The notes beneath the pieces are model-generated. The model was not told the DNA's origin. It saw only the letters and a list, made by a program, of their open reading frames with translations, and searched no databases. Below are positions 23,558-32,791 of a stretch of DNA of 64,000 bases, one piece after another. Position numbers and translations under genes: made by a program. Source of the stretch: Fulvivirga marina (GTDB taxonomy: Bacteria > Bacteroidota > Bacteroidia > Cytophagales > Cyclobacteriaceae); assembly GCF_016775155.1 (NCBI RefSeq), contig NZ_JAEUGD010000053.1, positions 186,001-250,000 on the forward strand, written 5' to 3'. Positions within the stretch are counted from its first letter, which is position 1. Each line of letters starts with the position of its first letter.

Positions 23558-24061
23558 ATGATCTTAGCTTTTGATACTTATTACAGGGGAGATAGTGCCA
23601 AAACCGTTGCAGTTGCTTTTGAGCATTGGGGTGCCCAGGAACCTTCCAAAATATATCATGAATTTATCAAGGGAGTGAAGGAATATGAGCCTGGGCAATT
23701 TTATAAGCGAGAGCTTCCCTGTATCTTAAGTTTATTTCAAAAGATTGATATAAAGCAGTTAGAAGCCATAGTAGTGGATGGATATGTAGTGCTTAATGAT
23801 TCCGGTAAACCAGGGTTGGGAGGTCACTTGTACGAAAGGCTGGATGGTGAATTCCCGGTTATAGGAGTGGCAAAGTCCAATTTCGCAAAGCTACAAACCA
23901 ACAAAATGGAGGTTTGCAGAGGGAAAAGTCTTAATCCGCTATATATCACCAGCAAAGGAATAGCACTAATAAAAGCGGCAGACCATATAAGAGGCATGCA
24001 CGGAGATTTTCGAATGCCTGCTTTACTGAAAGTACTGGATCAGGAAACCAGAAAGGAATAA
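23558..24061 (+). CDS. Endonuclease V family protein
   Basis: 167 residues, shorter than E. coli Nfi (about 220). The family blocks are present: FDTYYRGD (first metal Asp), the YxPGxFYxRELP block (EPGQFYKRELP), VVDGYVVL (second acidic site), PGLGGHLYE and GVAKSNF. Endonuclease V nicks DNA or RNA near deaminated purines (inosine). The N-terminus lacks the usual leading helix. No repair genes adjoin it. Confidence 0.82.
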   Translation: MILAFDTYYRGDSAKTVAVAFEHWGAQEPSKIYHEFIKGVKEYEPGQFYKRELPCILSLFQKIDIKQLEAIVVDGYVVLNDSGKPGLGGHLYERLDGEFPVIGVAKSNFAKLQTNKMEVCRGKSLNPLYITSKGIALIKAADHIRGMHGDFRMPALLKVLDQETRKE

Positions 24062-24083
24062 AAGGTAGTCTTCTTGCTGGTAA

Positions 24084-24800
24084 TTAATTGCCATTATAGG
24101 ACTTTCCCAGAAGATGTATTCTGAATGGTCCGGCGACACCTTTCAGGCTTATTTCTGCTGTAGGCTGACCTGTAGGAGGGTCGTTTAGCATCTCAAACGC
24201 AGAGGCTGAGATAATGAGGCTATTGTTCAACTCTTTAGTAGCAGCTTCCAGTCTGGCAGCAATATTTACTGGGTAGCCCATCACAATCAGGTGGTCTTTT
24301 CCGTTCAGGTGGATGGTGCCGGTAGCCACTCTGCCAGCGTGAAGACCTATTCCTACATCTATACGGTGGTTGAGTTTTTTTATAAATACATTTTCATTAA
24401 GCCCTTCAAGACTTTCCAGAATTGCTTTCCCTGCCTTTATGGCTGATGCTACAGCACTTTTTACGGGACGGTCAAAGCCAAAAGCGGCATAAAACCCATC
24501 ACCGGAGGTCTCTATAATCTGTCCGTGGTTGGAGCGAATGATCGTTTGAAAGGTAGAGAATAATTTTCTTATAATATAGATCACGTCATGTGCCATGTGT
24601 TTCTCTACAAGTGGAGTGAAATTGCGGATGTCCAGAAAGAACAATGCCATTTCCCGTTCTTCTTCCTTGTCCTGAGTCCACAGGTCTCTTTGGTAGGTGT
24701 CTTGTGCTGATGACCTATGACTCTTTTTTAATCTTCTTTTAAAGTCAAGCTGTAACGATTGTGAGATGCTGGGGGTAAATAAACTTAGTTGTTTCATCAC
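24084..24800 (-). CDS. Class III adenylate/guanylate cyclase domain protein
   Basis: 238 residues. Single cyclase homology domain: FLDIRNFTPLVEKH (first metal Asp), ETSGDGFYAAFGF (second metal Asp) and NIAARLEAATKELN (transition-state Asn/Arg). There is no sensor domain apart from a short basic N-terminus, so activity or localisation would be set by partners. The product cAMP could act on Crp-like regulators such as the one at 16.2 kb; this link is speculative. Confidence 0.85.
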   Translation of the reverse strand: MMKQLSLFTPSISQSLQLDFKRRLKKSHRSSAQDTYQRDLWTQDKEEEREMALFFLDIRNFTPLVEKHMAHDVIYIIRKLFSTFQTIIRSNHGQIIETSGDGFYAAFGFDRPVKSAVASAIKAGKAILESLEGLNENVFIKKLNHRIDVGIGLHAGRVATGTIHLNGKDHLIVMGYPVNIAARLEAATKELNNSLIISASAFEMLNDPPTGQPTAEISLKGVAGPFRIHLLGKSYNGN

Positions 24801-25056
24801 TTGGTTAGTTTAGTTTTAGAGCGCTGATTTCCTGTTTTTATAAAAGTATGGAGCATTGGTGACAGCCCTATGTCAGCAGAATAATGGATGGTTTAATCTT
24901 TTTGAAGGTTTTGCATGGAAAGCACGTTTTAAACCAATAGACTCAGGTAGGCAGGTAAATCACTAGCACTAGCTATACCGGAATACACATTTCACGGCTA
25001 GTTTTGTCTCTTATTTAAAATCATTTTAAATAACACCTGAACCTGACCAAGACGAC

Positions 25057-25692
25057 ATGACTACGGCAGTGATAGCTGACACTCAGCCTTTATATAGAGA
25101 TGGATTAAAACTACTTTTACGGAATAGGAGAAACGTAAAAGTAGTTTCAGAAGCTGAAAACAGTGAGGAACTAAGCAAAGCTGTAACTCAGTATCAGCCG
25201 CAACTGGTTATGCTGGATTATGATCTTCCCGGGCATTTTAGTGTTGACGACATAGGTATGATCCGTAAAAACTCTCCAGAGAGTAGAATTATTATCGTTT
25301 CTTCAGATCCTTGTAAAAGCAACATTAACCGTGTTTTGGAGTCAGGTGTAGAGAGTTACATTACCAAGGAGTGCAATAAGGAGCAAGTACTGCGAGCGAT
25401 CGAGACTGTAGCACGAGGTGAGAAGTTTTTTTGCCATAAGGTGCTCGAAGTTTTGCTGGAAAAGAGAGTGAACCCAGTAGCCGCTTTGGCTGGCATTGCC
25501 CCAGAGCTTACGGAAAGGGAAATGGAGGTGACTAGGTATATAGGGACGGGAAAGAAGCCATTCGAAATAGCTGATGAATTTTCCATCAGCATACATACAG
25601 TGCGTACCCACCTGAAAAACATCATGAAAAAGCTCAATCTCAAATCTACCAGTGATCTGGTTTTGTATGCGATCAATAACCGGATAGTATGA
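25057..25692 (+). CDS. NarL/FixJ-type response regulator
   Basis: 211 residues. Receiver domain with VIADTQPLYRDGL, phosphoacceptor Asp in LVMLDYDLPG and the conserved Lys in YITKECN; LuxR-type helix-turn-helix with LTEREMEVTRYIGTGKKPFEIA and SIHTVRTHLKNIMKKL. No histidine kinase is adjacent, so the cognate kinase lies elsewhere. It precedes the siderophore operon by 400 bases but points in the same direction without an obvious link. Confidence 0.88.
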   Translation: MTTAVIADTQPLYRDGLKLLLRNRRNVKVVSEAENSEELSKAVTQYQPQLVMLDYDLPGHFSVDDIGMIRKNSPESRIIIVSSDPCKSNINRVLESGVESYITKECNKEQVLRAIETVARGEKFFCHKVLEVLLEKRVNPVAALAGIAPELTEREMEVTRYIGTGKKPFEIADEFSISIHTVRTHLKNIMKKLNLKSTSDLVLYAINNRIV

Positions 25693-25961
25693 GTTGGTGG
25701 TGCGTTCTCTGTAGGGGACAGACCTGAGGAGTAGCTATGGTTTTCCTCCTCCTGATGTTCTGTCGCCCAACAGAAGTATCCTTCTACCCTTCCTTTATGG
25801 TCTGTCCCTGACAGAACAGTTACCCTATTATGGATTGAAGAAATAGCATTGACGAGTCAAACCGGTTTTTCTCATCTACTCAATGTTAGGTATATGAATA
25901 CCAAATATTTAGTATCCCTACCTACTCAATAAAATACCCATAAAATACGCCATTTGCGGGA
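25693..25961. repeat. Intergenic stretch with three small CTGT/ACAG hairpin repeats
   Basis: Short hairpins with related sequence: CTCTGTAGGGGACAGA (25707-25722), TTCTGTCGCCCAACAGAA (25758-25775) and, inverted, TCTGTCCCTGACAGA (25801-25815). Two more occur after the siderophore operon at 32612-32634 and 32669-32686. No gene is supported here. Confidence 0.6.
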
Positions 25962-25992
25962 TTGACCGCCCTTTGAATTGCCAATACATTTG
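25962..25992 (+). promoter_or_regulatory. Promoter of the siderophore operon
   Basis: TTG at 25962-25964 and TACATTTG at 25985-25992, spaced by 20 bases, match the Bacteroidota -33/-7 consensus. Transcription would start near 25998, about 95 bases before the first gene. Confidence 0.75.
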
Positions 25993-26009
25993 CAGCATGA
26001 GTTTCTTAT

Positions 26010-26024
26010 TTAGAATTATTCTAA
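26010..26024. promoter_or_regulatory. Palindromic operator, probable iron-regulator site
   Basis: TTAGAATTATTCTAA is a perfect 7-1-7 palindrome placed just after the expected transcription start. A repressor bound here would block the promoter. Because the operon makes a siderophore, Fur or a DtxR/IdeR-like regulator is the likely ligand; the sequence is not a textbook Fur box. Confidence 0.6.
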
Positions 26025-26092
26025 TTAAGAAAAGCATAAATGCTTTATCCTTAGAACATTAGCTAAAACCAACTATAAATCAATGTCTTGCC

Positions 26093-27631
26093 ATGAATTT
26101 TGAAAAAAACAATACTACCCTGTTGGACCAGGTCATAAGAAGTACGAGTAATAAGTACTTCTTTAATGACCTGCCGGAAAATAAATTTTTGTATCAAAAA
26201 AGTATTCATGAAGCGGCCAATGCCGTGGTGAACCACCTGGAATCACGCGATACGCCGTTTACCGGTGTTTCCGTGGAGGCTATTGCAGAAAAATTTGAAA
26301 AGATATTTCTCGATAACGAATCAAGTCTCACACTGAATGAAACCCTTGAAGAACTTAAGGAGCTATACCTCAACGACGCGGTTAACTTCCATCATAACAA
26401 ATATGTAGCGCATCTCAATTGCCCTGTGCTTACACCGGCACTTGCAGCGGAGGTAATCATTAGTGCCATTAATACGTCCATGGATACCTGGGATCAAAGC
26501 ATCGGGGGTACATTTATTGAACTCAAGCTTATCAACTGGACGCTGGATCATATGGGGTACCCGGCCGATGCTGATGGTATCTTTACCAGTGGCGGTACCC
26601 AGTCTAATCTGATGGGACTTTTGCTGGCCAGAGATCAGTTCATTAAGACCAACTATTCTATTGACCCGAAAATGCAGGGATTGCCTGCTGAAGCGTCAAA
26701 ATTCAGAATATTTTGCTCCGATGTAAGCCATTTTAGCCTGAAGAAAAATGCCAGCCTTCTGGGGTTGGGGCAGAATGCTATCGTTCCGGTTGCAGTTGAT
26801 AATCATTTCCGGATGGACATGTCAGCCCTGGAGCAGGCGATTGAGATTGAAAAGGCCAAGGGTAATATTCCTATTGCAGTAGTAGGTACGGCAGGTACCA
26901 CCGATATGGGTGCTATTGATCCATTAACCGAAATCGCAGCAATGGCTCAACAGTATGGTTTGTGGTTTCATGTTGACGCGGCTTATGGAGGAGGGCTGCT
27001 GCTGAGTGACAAACACAAGCACAAGCTGAAAGGCCTGGAATTGTCTGATTCTGCTACCATAGATTATCACAAGACCTACTTCCAGCCTGTAAGCTCCAGT
27101 GCGTTTTTCATGAGGCATAAAAAGTACATCGATCATATCAAGTACCACGCTGACTACCTGAACTCCAAGGAGCAGGAAGATGAAGGCATCCCGAATATGG
27201 TAAAAAAGTCTATTCAAACCACCCGTCGTTTTGATGCGCTAAAACTCTGGCTGACACTGCGTGTGATGGGACGAAGACGCCTGGGGCAGTACATAGACGA
27301 TATTATTCAGCTGGCGCAGGATACGGCTATGCTACTCAGAACTTCGGGAGACTTTGAAGTGCTCAACCAGCCGGGGATCAGTGCTATACTTTTCCGTTAC
27401 CAGCCTTTTCAGAAGGGGCAGGCTCTCAGTGAAGAGCAGTTGTCCAGGCTCAACGCTTACATCCGAAAGGCCATGTTCAATGAAGGAGAGGCGGTGATAG
27501 CCAGTACTAAGGTCAATGGCTCGGTCTATCTGAAGTTTACGCTACTTAACCCACTTACCTCTGTGCAGGATATGGAGGAGATCATACACATTATTAAAAA
27601 ACACGGACAGGAATTTTTTAGAAATAACTAA
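26093..27631 (+). CDS. PLP-dependent decarboxylase of siderophore synthesis
   Basis: 512 residues, group II decarboxylase. The PLP region includes VGTAGTTDMGAIDP, WFHVDAAYGGG and the Schiff-base lysine in DYHKTYFQP. Related enzymes decarboxylate L-lysine (DesA) or L-2,4-diaminobutyrate. As the first gene of a hydroxamate siderophore operon it should supply the diamine, cadaverine or putrescine-like, that the next enzyme hydroxylates. Two bases separate it from the monooxygenase gene. Which amino acid is used cannot be read from the sequence. Confidence 0.85.
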   Translation: MNFEKNNTTLLDQVIRSTSNKYFFNDLPENKFLYQKSIHEAANAVVNHLESRDTPFTGVSVEAIAEKFEKIFLDNESSLTLNETLEELKELYLNDAVNFHHNKYVAHLNCPVLTPALAAEVIISAINTSMDTWDQSIGGTFIELKLINWTLDHMGYPADADGIFTSGGTQSNLMGLLLARDQFIKTNYSIDPKMQGLPAEASKFRIFCSDVSHFSLKKNASLLGLGQNAIVPVAVDNHFRMDMSALEQAIEIEKAKGNIPIAVVGTAGTTDMGAIDPLTEIAAMAQQYGLWFHVDAAYGGGLLLSDKHKHKLKGLELSDSATIDYHKTYFQPVSSSAFFMRHKKYIDHIKYHADYLNSKEQEDEGIPNMVKKSIQTTRRFDALKLWLTLRVMGRRRLGQYIDDIIQLAQDTAMLLRTSGDFEVLNQPGISAILFRYQPFQKGQALSEEQLSRLNAYIRKAMFNEGEAVIASTKVNGSVYLKFTLLNPLTSVQDMEEIIHIIKKHGQEFFRNN

Positions 27632-27633
27632 TC

Positions 27634-28974
27634 ATGACAACAACAAAAACATACGATTTTGCCGCTATTGGTGTAGGGCCTTTTAATCTGGGGTTGGCTT
27701 GCCTTACAGAGCCTATTGCAGATCTGGACGGAATATTTCTTGATAAGAGAGACTCTTTCAACTGGCACCCGGGGATGTTGCTGGAGAGTACCACTTTACA
27801 GATCCCTTTTATGGCTGATCTGGTGACTCTGGCTGACCCTACAAACCCTTATAGCTTTCTTAACTATATTAAAGAGCAGGGTAGGATATACTCGTTTTAC
27901 ATCAGGGAAAACTTTCTCTTGCTCAGGAATGAATACAATCAGTATTGCCAATGGGTAATAGAGAAGCTTTCGAACATTGTGTTTAATACCGATGTTCAGC
28001 AGATCACTTATGATGAGCAAGGGAAGTGCTACAAGGTACAAACCCTATGTACCCAAACAGGGGAGTTTAAAACCTTTAATGCAAGAAAACTTGTTTTGGG
28101 CACGGGCACTGTGCCTTATATTCCTTCATGTTGCAGTGATCTGATGGGTAAGGCCATTCATTCGGCATCTTATTTAACCCATAAAAAGAAGTTACAGAGC
28201 AAAAAGTCCATTACCATTCTTGGAAGCGGACAAAGCGCAGCCGAGATTTTCTATGATCTGCTTCAGGAGATTGATATTCATGGGTATGAACTGAATTGGG
28301 TTACCCGGTCTCCGCGCTTCTTCCCGTTGGAGTATAGCAAGCTTACCCTCGAAATGACCTCCCCTGACTATGTAGACTATTTTCATGGATTACCGGCGGG
28401 GCATAGAGACAAACTGGTAAAGGATCAGCAAAACCTGTATAAAGGAATTAACATTGATCTGATTGGTGATATCTATGATCTGCTTTATACCAAGCGCCTC
28501 ACACATGACATCAAAGTTGGTTTGAGAACAAATTCAGAACTTAAGCGGGCCTCTTTTGAGGAATCAACCGGTAGTTTTGAGCTTGAAATCCACCAGCATG
28601 AGATCAACAAATACTATCGTCATAATACAGAAGGTCTGGTGCTGGCTACCGGATATACCTACCGCACACCAACGTTTATTGAAGGTATCCGCGACCGGAT
28701 AAATTGGGATGCCAAAGGAAGGTATGATGTGCACCGTGATTATAGCATTGATAAGCATAATAATGAGATATATGTGCAAAACGCAGAGTTGCATACACAT
28801 GGTTTTGTAACCCCTGACCTGGGTATGGCCTGCTATCGCAATTCACACATTATCAAATCGCTGACAGGCAAAGACCACTATCCTATAGAGCAACGTATCG
28901 CTTTTCAGCAGTTTGGTGTCGGAGAAGAGGAGGAGTTGAGAATCGCTGAACCAGAACTAGCAAATCAGCCATGA
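27634..28974 (+). CDS. Lysine/ornithine/diamine N-monooxygenase
   Basis: 446 residues, flavoprotein N-hydroxylase of the IucD/DesB type. FAD motif GVGPFNLGLACL near the N-terminus, substrate-pocket WHPGMLLESTTLQIPFM, NADPH motif ILGSGQSAAEIF and the C-terminal LATGYTYRTP. It hydroxylates the primary amine of the diamine made by the preceding decarboxylase to give the hydroxamate precursor. Overlaps the MFS gene by 4 bases (ATGA). Confidence 0.9.
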   Translation: MTTTKTYDFAAIGVGPFNLGLACLTEPIADLDGIFLDKRDSFNWHPGMLLESTTLQIPFMADLVTLADPTNPYSFLNYIKEQGRIYSFYIRENFLLLRNEYNQYCQWVIEKLSNIVFNTDVQQITYDEQGKCYKVQTLCTQTGEFKTFNARKLVLGTGTVPYIPSCCSDLMGKAIHSASYLTHKKKLQSKKSITILGSGQSAAEIFYDLLQEIDIHGYELNWVTRSPRFFPLEYSKLTLEMTSPDYVDYFHGLPAGHRDKLVKDQQNLYKGINIDLIGDIYDLLYTKRLTHDIKVGLRTNSELKRASFEESTGSFELEIHQHEINKYYRHNTEGLVLATGYTYRTPTFIEGIRDRINWDAKGRYDVHRDYSIDKHNNEIYVQNAELHTHGFVTPDLGMACYRNSHIIKSLTGKDHYPIEQRIAFQQFGVGEEEELRIAEPELANQP

Positions 28975-30146
28975 TGAATCTCAGGTTCTTTCTTATATCC
29001 ATGACTTTACTGGCTGTAATCAGCGATGCCATGCTCATGCCATTTTATCCTCAGTTTTTTGAGGAAACATTTGGTATGAGTAACCCGCAGCATGTGGGTT
29101 ATTATATAGCCGCTACTTGTTTTACAGTGATGTTTGCCTTTCCGTTTTGGGCTTATGTAGCCAAACGTATACCGGAGCTTAACCTTCTGGTTTGGACACA
29201 ATTGATGGCAGGGCTGCTTTGCATTTACTGTTTCTGTACGCGCAGCCTTACAGAGTTCTGGATAGTTTCTTTGTCGATGATTGTATTCAAAGGGAGTTAT
29301 CTGCTTATCTACCCCTATGTAATGAGTCTGGAAAAGAAAGGTAATTATTCAGGCACTATTGGGCTTCTATCTGTGATCGTCCATTTCGGAAGTATCCTGG
29401 GAGCTATTCTAGGGGGGTATGTGGTGGACCTTTACAATCCTCGCAACCTGTTCCTGATCATGGCCATAGGTGATTTTGTGCAGATGGCTGTGAGTTTCTT
29501 TCTGATCAAAAGCAAAAAGTTTGATACCCGTCGTACTCATGAAGAGGAGTCAGTAGCAGATTCAACATTTGTTCCTCACGGATTTATCTTCAAGTTGGGG
29601 ATGATCACGCTAGTTTTTTACTTCAGTGCCTTTCTCATCCGGCCGTTTTTTTCGCTCTACTGGGAGTCCATATCGGCGTATGATTCGGAAATGGTTTCAG
29701 GCTTCGTATACGCTATTCCGGGAGTAGTGGCACTTTTTGCACTTTGGCTTAGTAGGAGAGAAAAACAGGCGGATAATGGCTATAAAGGAATAGTTTCAGC
29801 CATGCTGTTAGGGCTTGTCGGGCTGTTTCTGCAATCTGCACCAGGTGATTTGGTCGTGTTCTTAGGAAGGTTCGTTTATGGATGGGCCATGTACCACGCG
29901 GTGGTGAAATATGATGTGCTATTATTTGAGCTAAGCACGCCAAAATCATATGCCACTGACTACAGCAAAATACACTTTTTTCAGAACCTGGGGGTTTTGA
30001 TCGCATCGTTCTCTGCGGGCATACTGGTGGATCTTTATGGTTTGCAGATGCCATTTTTTGTGGCAGCGGCCGGCTTTGTGGTTACTCTACTGGCATATTA
30101 CTTCAGCTTTAGATCAAAAATATCCCTGGTGCAAACGTCCACCTGA
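28971..30146 (+). CDS. MFS transporter, probable siderophore exporter
   Basis: 391 residues with about 11-12 membrane segments and the MFS-type gap between halves around residues 180-200 (hydrophilic KSKKFDTRRTHEEES). Lying inside the biosynthetic operon, with a 4-base overlap with the monooxygenase gene, it most likely exports the finished siderophore; import would need a TonB receptor, and none is in this window. Substrate by context only. Confidence 0.85.
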   Translation: MMNLRFFLISMTLLAVISDAMLMPFYPQFFEETFGMSNPQHVGYYIAATCFTVMFAFPFWAYVAKRIPELNLLVWTQLMAGLLCIYCFCTRSLTEFWIVSLSMIVFKGSYLLIYPYVMSLEKKGNYSGTIGLLSVIVHFGSILGAILGGYVVDLYNPRNLFLIMAIGDFVQMAVSFFLIKSKKFDTRRTHEEESVADSTFVPHGFIFKLGMITLVFYFSAFLIRPFFSLYWESISAYDSEMVSGFVYAIPGVVALFALWLSRREKQADNGYKGIVSAMLLGLVGLFLQSAPGDLVVFLGRFVYGWAMYHAVVKYDVLLFELSTPKSYATDYSKIHFFQNLGVLIASFSAGILVDLYGLQMPFFVAAAGFVVTLLAYYFSFRSKISLVQTST

Positions 30147-30162
30147 TATTAAAATAGAAACA

Positions 30163-30762
30163 ATGAAAACAGTACAAGAAAGACCCGATGTGGCCAGTGA
30201 CAGGGAGATCATCTTCTCCCGTGAAATGGGGAGCATTGGATTAGTGACACTTTCCCCTTTGAATCTGGAAGAAGATTCTCCTCTGATCCATGACTGGGTT
30301 AACCGTGACTATGCAAAATACTGGATGATGCAAGATACCAGCCTTGAAGATGTGAGAAAGGAGTATCAAAGGTTGCTGGGCTATTCAGATATTTTTATTG
30401 GGACCGTCAATGGGAAGCCTTCATTTCTGATGGAGAAGTACAAAGCTGCCGATGAGATCATCGGGAAGTATTATAATATAGCGCCAGGAGACTATGGTAT
30501 GCATATACTGGTGGCTCCGGCAGAGCAGCCTATACAGAATTTTACCTGGTATGTATTCAGGTTTATCATGACATTCTTATTCAGTGATGACAGGGTAGAA
30601 CGTGTTGTTGTTGAACCTGATATCCGGAATAAAAAGATCCATGGACTAAACAGGCGGGCTGGGTTTGAGTATGAGAGTACAATCAAACTGCCCCATAAAA
30701 CTGCTTGTCTGGCATTCTGCAATCGCGAGCAGTTCAGGCAGGCCATTAAAAACCAACCTTAA
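30163..30762 (+). CDS. Siderophore acyltransferase (IucB/DesC-like GNAT)
   Basis: 199 residues from the ATG at 30163. The acyl-CoA-binding fold of the Acetyltransf_8 type is recognised by HDWVNRDYAKYWMM, the GMHILVAP motif and RVVVEPDIRNKKIHGLNRRAGF. It acylates the N-hydroxy-diamine (acetyl- or succinyl-CoA) to complete the hydroxamate group. A longer reading frame from 30037 overlaps the MFS gene and its extra N-terminus does not fit the family. Confidence 0.88.
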   Translation: MKTVQERPDVASDREIIFSREMGSIGLVTLSPLNLEEDSPLIHDWVNRDYAKYWMMQDTSLEDVRKEYQRLLGYSDIFIGTVNGKPSFLMEKYKAADEIIGKYYNIAPGDYGMHILVAPAEQPIQNFTWYVFRFIMTFLFSDDRVERVVVEPDIRNKKIHGLNRRAGFEYESTIKLPHKTACLAFCNREQFRQAIKNQP

Positions 30763-30781
30763 ATTTTAAAATTACACCAAA

Positions 30782-32602
30782 ATGAAAAATATAGATTTCT
30801 CACCTGAATTGGCTGTTAGCCATCTGAATGGAGAGGTGTGGGAGAAAGTGAACAGGCTACACATTAAAAAGGCGATATGTGAATTTGCCCATGAGCTTTT
30901 AATCTCCCCTGAATTGCAATATAAAGAGGGAGAAACAGGACACTATGTACTGCGGACCGATCACGGTGCTGTGGAGTACAGATTTGAAGCGAGAAAATTA
31001 CATTTGGACCATTGGTCTATTGATGAAGAGTCCATTCGGAAGTTTGATAACGGAGATGAGGTCTCTCTTGATTCACTAAAATTTGTGACGGAATTTAGAG
31101 AGAGCCTTGGTATTCCGGTTGAAATGCTGCCAACCTATATGGAAGAAATTACCAGTACCCTGTATGGAGCAGCCTTTATGCATACCAAAGAACAATTGAA
31201 TGCTGTTGAATTGGTGGAGGCGGGCTATCAGGATATAGAACATGCCATGATGGCCGGGCACCCCTGCTTTGTAGCAAATAACGGACGTATCGGTTTTGAC
31301 GCCTCTGACTATAGGGCTTTTGCTCCTGAAGCCTGTGCCCCGGTGAAACTGATATGGGTTGCAGGGCACAAAAGCAGGGCGACTTATGCGGGAATAGAAA
31401 AGTTGCCTTATGAAACACTGATGGCCCAGGAACTTGGCAGGGAAACGGTTGATAAATTCAATGCCATCCTCGATGAGAAGGGGCTGGATAAGTCGGAATA
31501 CTATTTTATCCCCGTTCATCCCTGGCAATGGTTTAACAAGCTTGCTCATATCTTCGCAACAGATATCGCAGACGGGAAATTAGTATGCCTGGGATATGCC
31601 TCTGATGAATACCTGGCGCAGCAGTCTATAAGAACGTTTTACAACATCTCTGATCCAGAGAAACACTATACAAAGACAGCGCTTTCCATCCTCAATATGG
31701 GTTTTATGCGCGGCTTGTCACCATATTATATGAGCAGTACGCCGGCCATTATGGAATGGATTACCGAGTTGCTGGGAGATGATGCTTATCTCCGGCAAAA
31801 AGGCTTTACAATGCTGGGAGAGGTAGCTTCAATAGGTTATCGAAATCACTACTATGAAGAGCTGGGCAGAAGCCTGGCCTATAACAAAATGCTATCGGCC
31901 CTCTGGCGAGAGAGCCCTGCCACTGTACTTCAGCCAGGTCAGAAGTTGATGACCATGGCGGCACTGCTTCATATAGATGTCAATGGAAATGCCCTGGTGC
32001 CTGAATTGATCAGAGCTAGTGGTTTGGAGGCAGATGCCTGGCTGGCTCAATACATAGACTGCTACATGAGTCCTCTATTACATTGCTTCTATGCATATGA
32101 CATGGTGTTTATGCCTCATGGAGAAAATCTCATATTGATCCTCGAGAATAATGTACCTGTGAAGGTTATTATGAAGGACATTACGGAAGAGGTTGCTATC
32201 CTGAGCCCAGATGTAGCCTTGCCGGAAAAAGTAAAAAGACTATACGCCTCTACCCCTGATGATATCAGGTTGCTGTCTATTTTTACAGATGTATTTGACT
32301 GCTTCTTCAGATTTCTATCAGCTATCCTTGTAGAGCAGGCACAATATGACGAGGAAAGGTTTTGGAAGTTAGTGGCACAGTGTATCCAAAACTACCAGGA
32401 CGCACACCCTGATTTAAGCGATAAGTTTGAGCAGTATGATCTGTTTGCGCCTGAATTTACACGCTCTTGTCTAAACCGTTTACAGTTGAGGAATAACCAG
32501 CAAATGGTAGATCTCGCTAACCCAAGCAACAACTTGCAGTTTTTTGGTACACTTAAAAACCCAGTGGCAGCTTATCAACCGGTGAGGACTGAAGTGGTGT
32601 GA
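30782..32602 (+). CDS. IucA/IucC-family siderophore synthetase (NIS)
   Basis: 606 residues. The NIS synthetase landmarks are present: VPVHPWQW-like FIPVHPWQW, KTALSILNMGFMRGLSP, the HGENLILILENN ATP/metal loop and VIMKDITEEV. It condenses the hydroxamate units using ATP. With only one such enzyme, a decarboxylase and no citrate-specific partner, a DesD/BibC-type oligomerisation or macrocyclisation (ferrioxamine- or bisucaberin-like product) is more likely than aerobactin. The gene is followed by hairpin repeats and a terminator. Confidence 0.9.
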   Translation: MKNIDFSPELAVSHLNGEVWEKVNRLHIKKAICEFAHELLISPELQYKEGETGHYVLRTDHGAVEYRFEARKLHLDHWSIDEESIRKFDNGDEVSLDSLKFVTEFRESLGIPVEMLPTYMEEITSTLYGAAFMHTKEQLNAVELVEAGYQDIEHAMMAGHPCFVANNGRIGFDASDYRAFAPEACAPVKLIWVAGHKSRATYAGIEKLPYETLMAQELGRETVDKFNAILDEKGLDKSEYYFIPVHPWQWFNKLAHIFATDIADGKLVCLGYASDEYLAQQSIRTFYNISDPEKHYTKTALSILNMGFMRGLSPYYMSSTPAIMEWITELLGDDAYLRQKGFTMLGEVASIGYRNHYYEELGRSLAYNKMLSALWRESPATVLQPGQKLMTMAALLHIDVNGNALVPELIRASGLEADAWLAQYIDCYMSPLLHCFYAYDMVFMPHGENLILILENNVPVKVIMKDITEEVAILSPDVALPEKVKRLYASTPDDIRLLSIFTDVFDCFFRFLSAILVEQAQYDEERFWKLVAQCIQNYQDAHPDLSDKFEQYDLFAPEFTRSCLNRLQLRNNQQMVDLANPSNNLQFFGTLKNPVAAYQPVRTEVV

Positions 32603-32730
32603 TTGACATGAGTATTCTGTCGGGAACAGAATACGGGTTGGCGTATCATGAGGCCAAAGGGGCTGGAGTTCTGTAAAGGGGACAGAGCATGGCCCCATGA
32701 ACGCCAATCAAATTTTAATATGATCCAAGA
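32603..32730. repeat. Two CTGT/ACAG hairpin repeats after the siderophore operon
   Basis: GTATTCTGTCGGGAACAGAATAC (32612-32634) is a perfect 9-bp hairpin with a 5-base loop. TTCTGTAAAGGGGACAGA lies at 32669-32686. Both belong to the repeat group seen upstream of the operon at 25.7-25.8 kb. The stretch has an open frame that runs into the next gene but crosses the terminator, so I do not call it coding. Confidence 0.55.
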
Positions 32731-32770
32731 GAGCAGGTCCATGTCCATTGACCTGCTCATATTTTATTAT
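32731..32770 (+). terminator. Rho-independent terminator of the siderophore operon
   Basis: A 9-bp perfect stem GAGCAGGTC/GACCTGCTC (32731-32739 and 32750-32758) followed by ATATTTTATTAT. It separates the siderophore operon from the membrane acyltransferase gene. Confidence 0.85.
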
Positions 32771-32791
32771 CCAACCTTAACAACTATTGAA

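Noticed and set aside
30037-30162. N-terminal extension of the siderophore acyltransferase
   Set aside because: Overlaps the MFS transporter gene in another frame and lacks family similarity.
32648-32791. N-terminal extension of the membrane acyltransferase
   Set aside because: Contains a hairpin repeat and the rho-independent terminator of the siderophore operon; the family motif begins right after ATG 32792.
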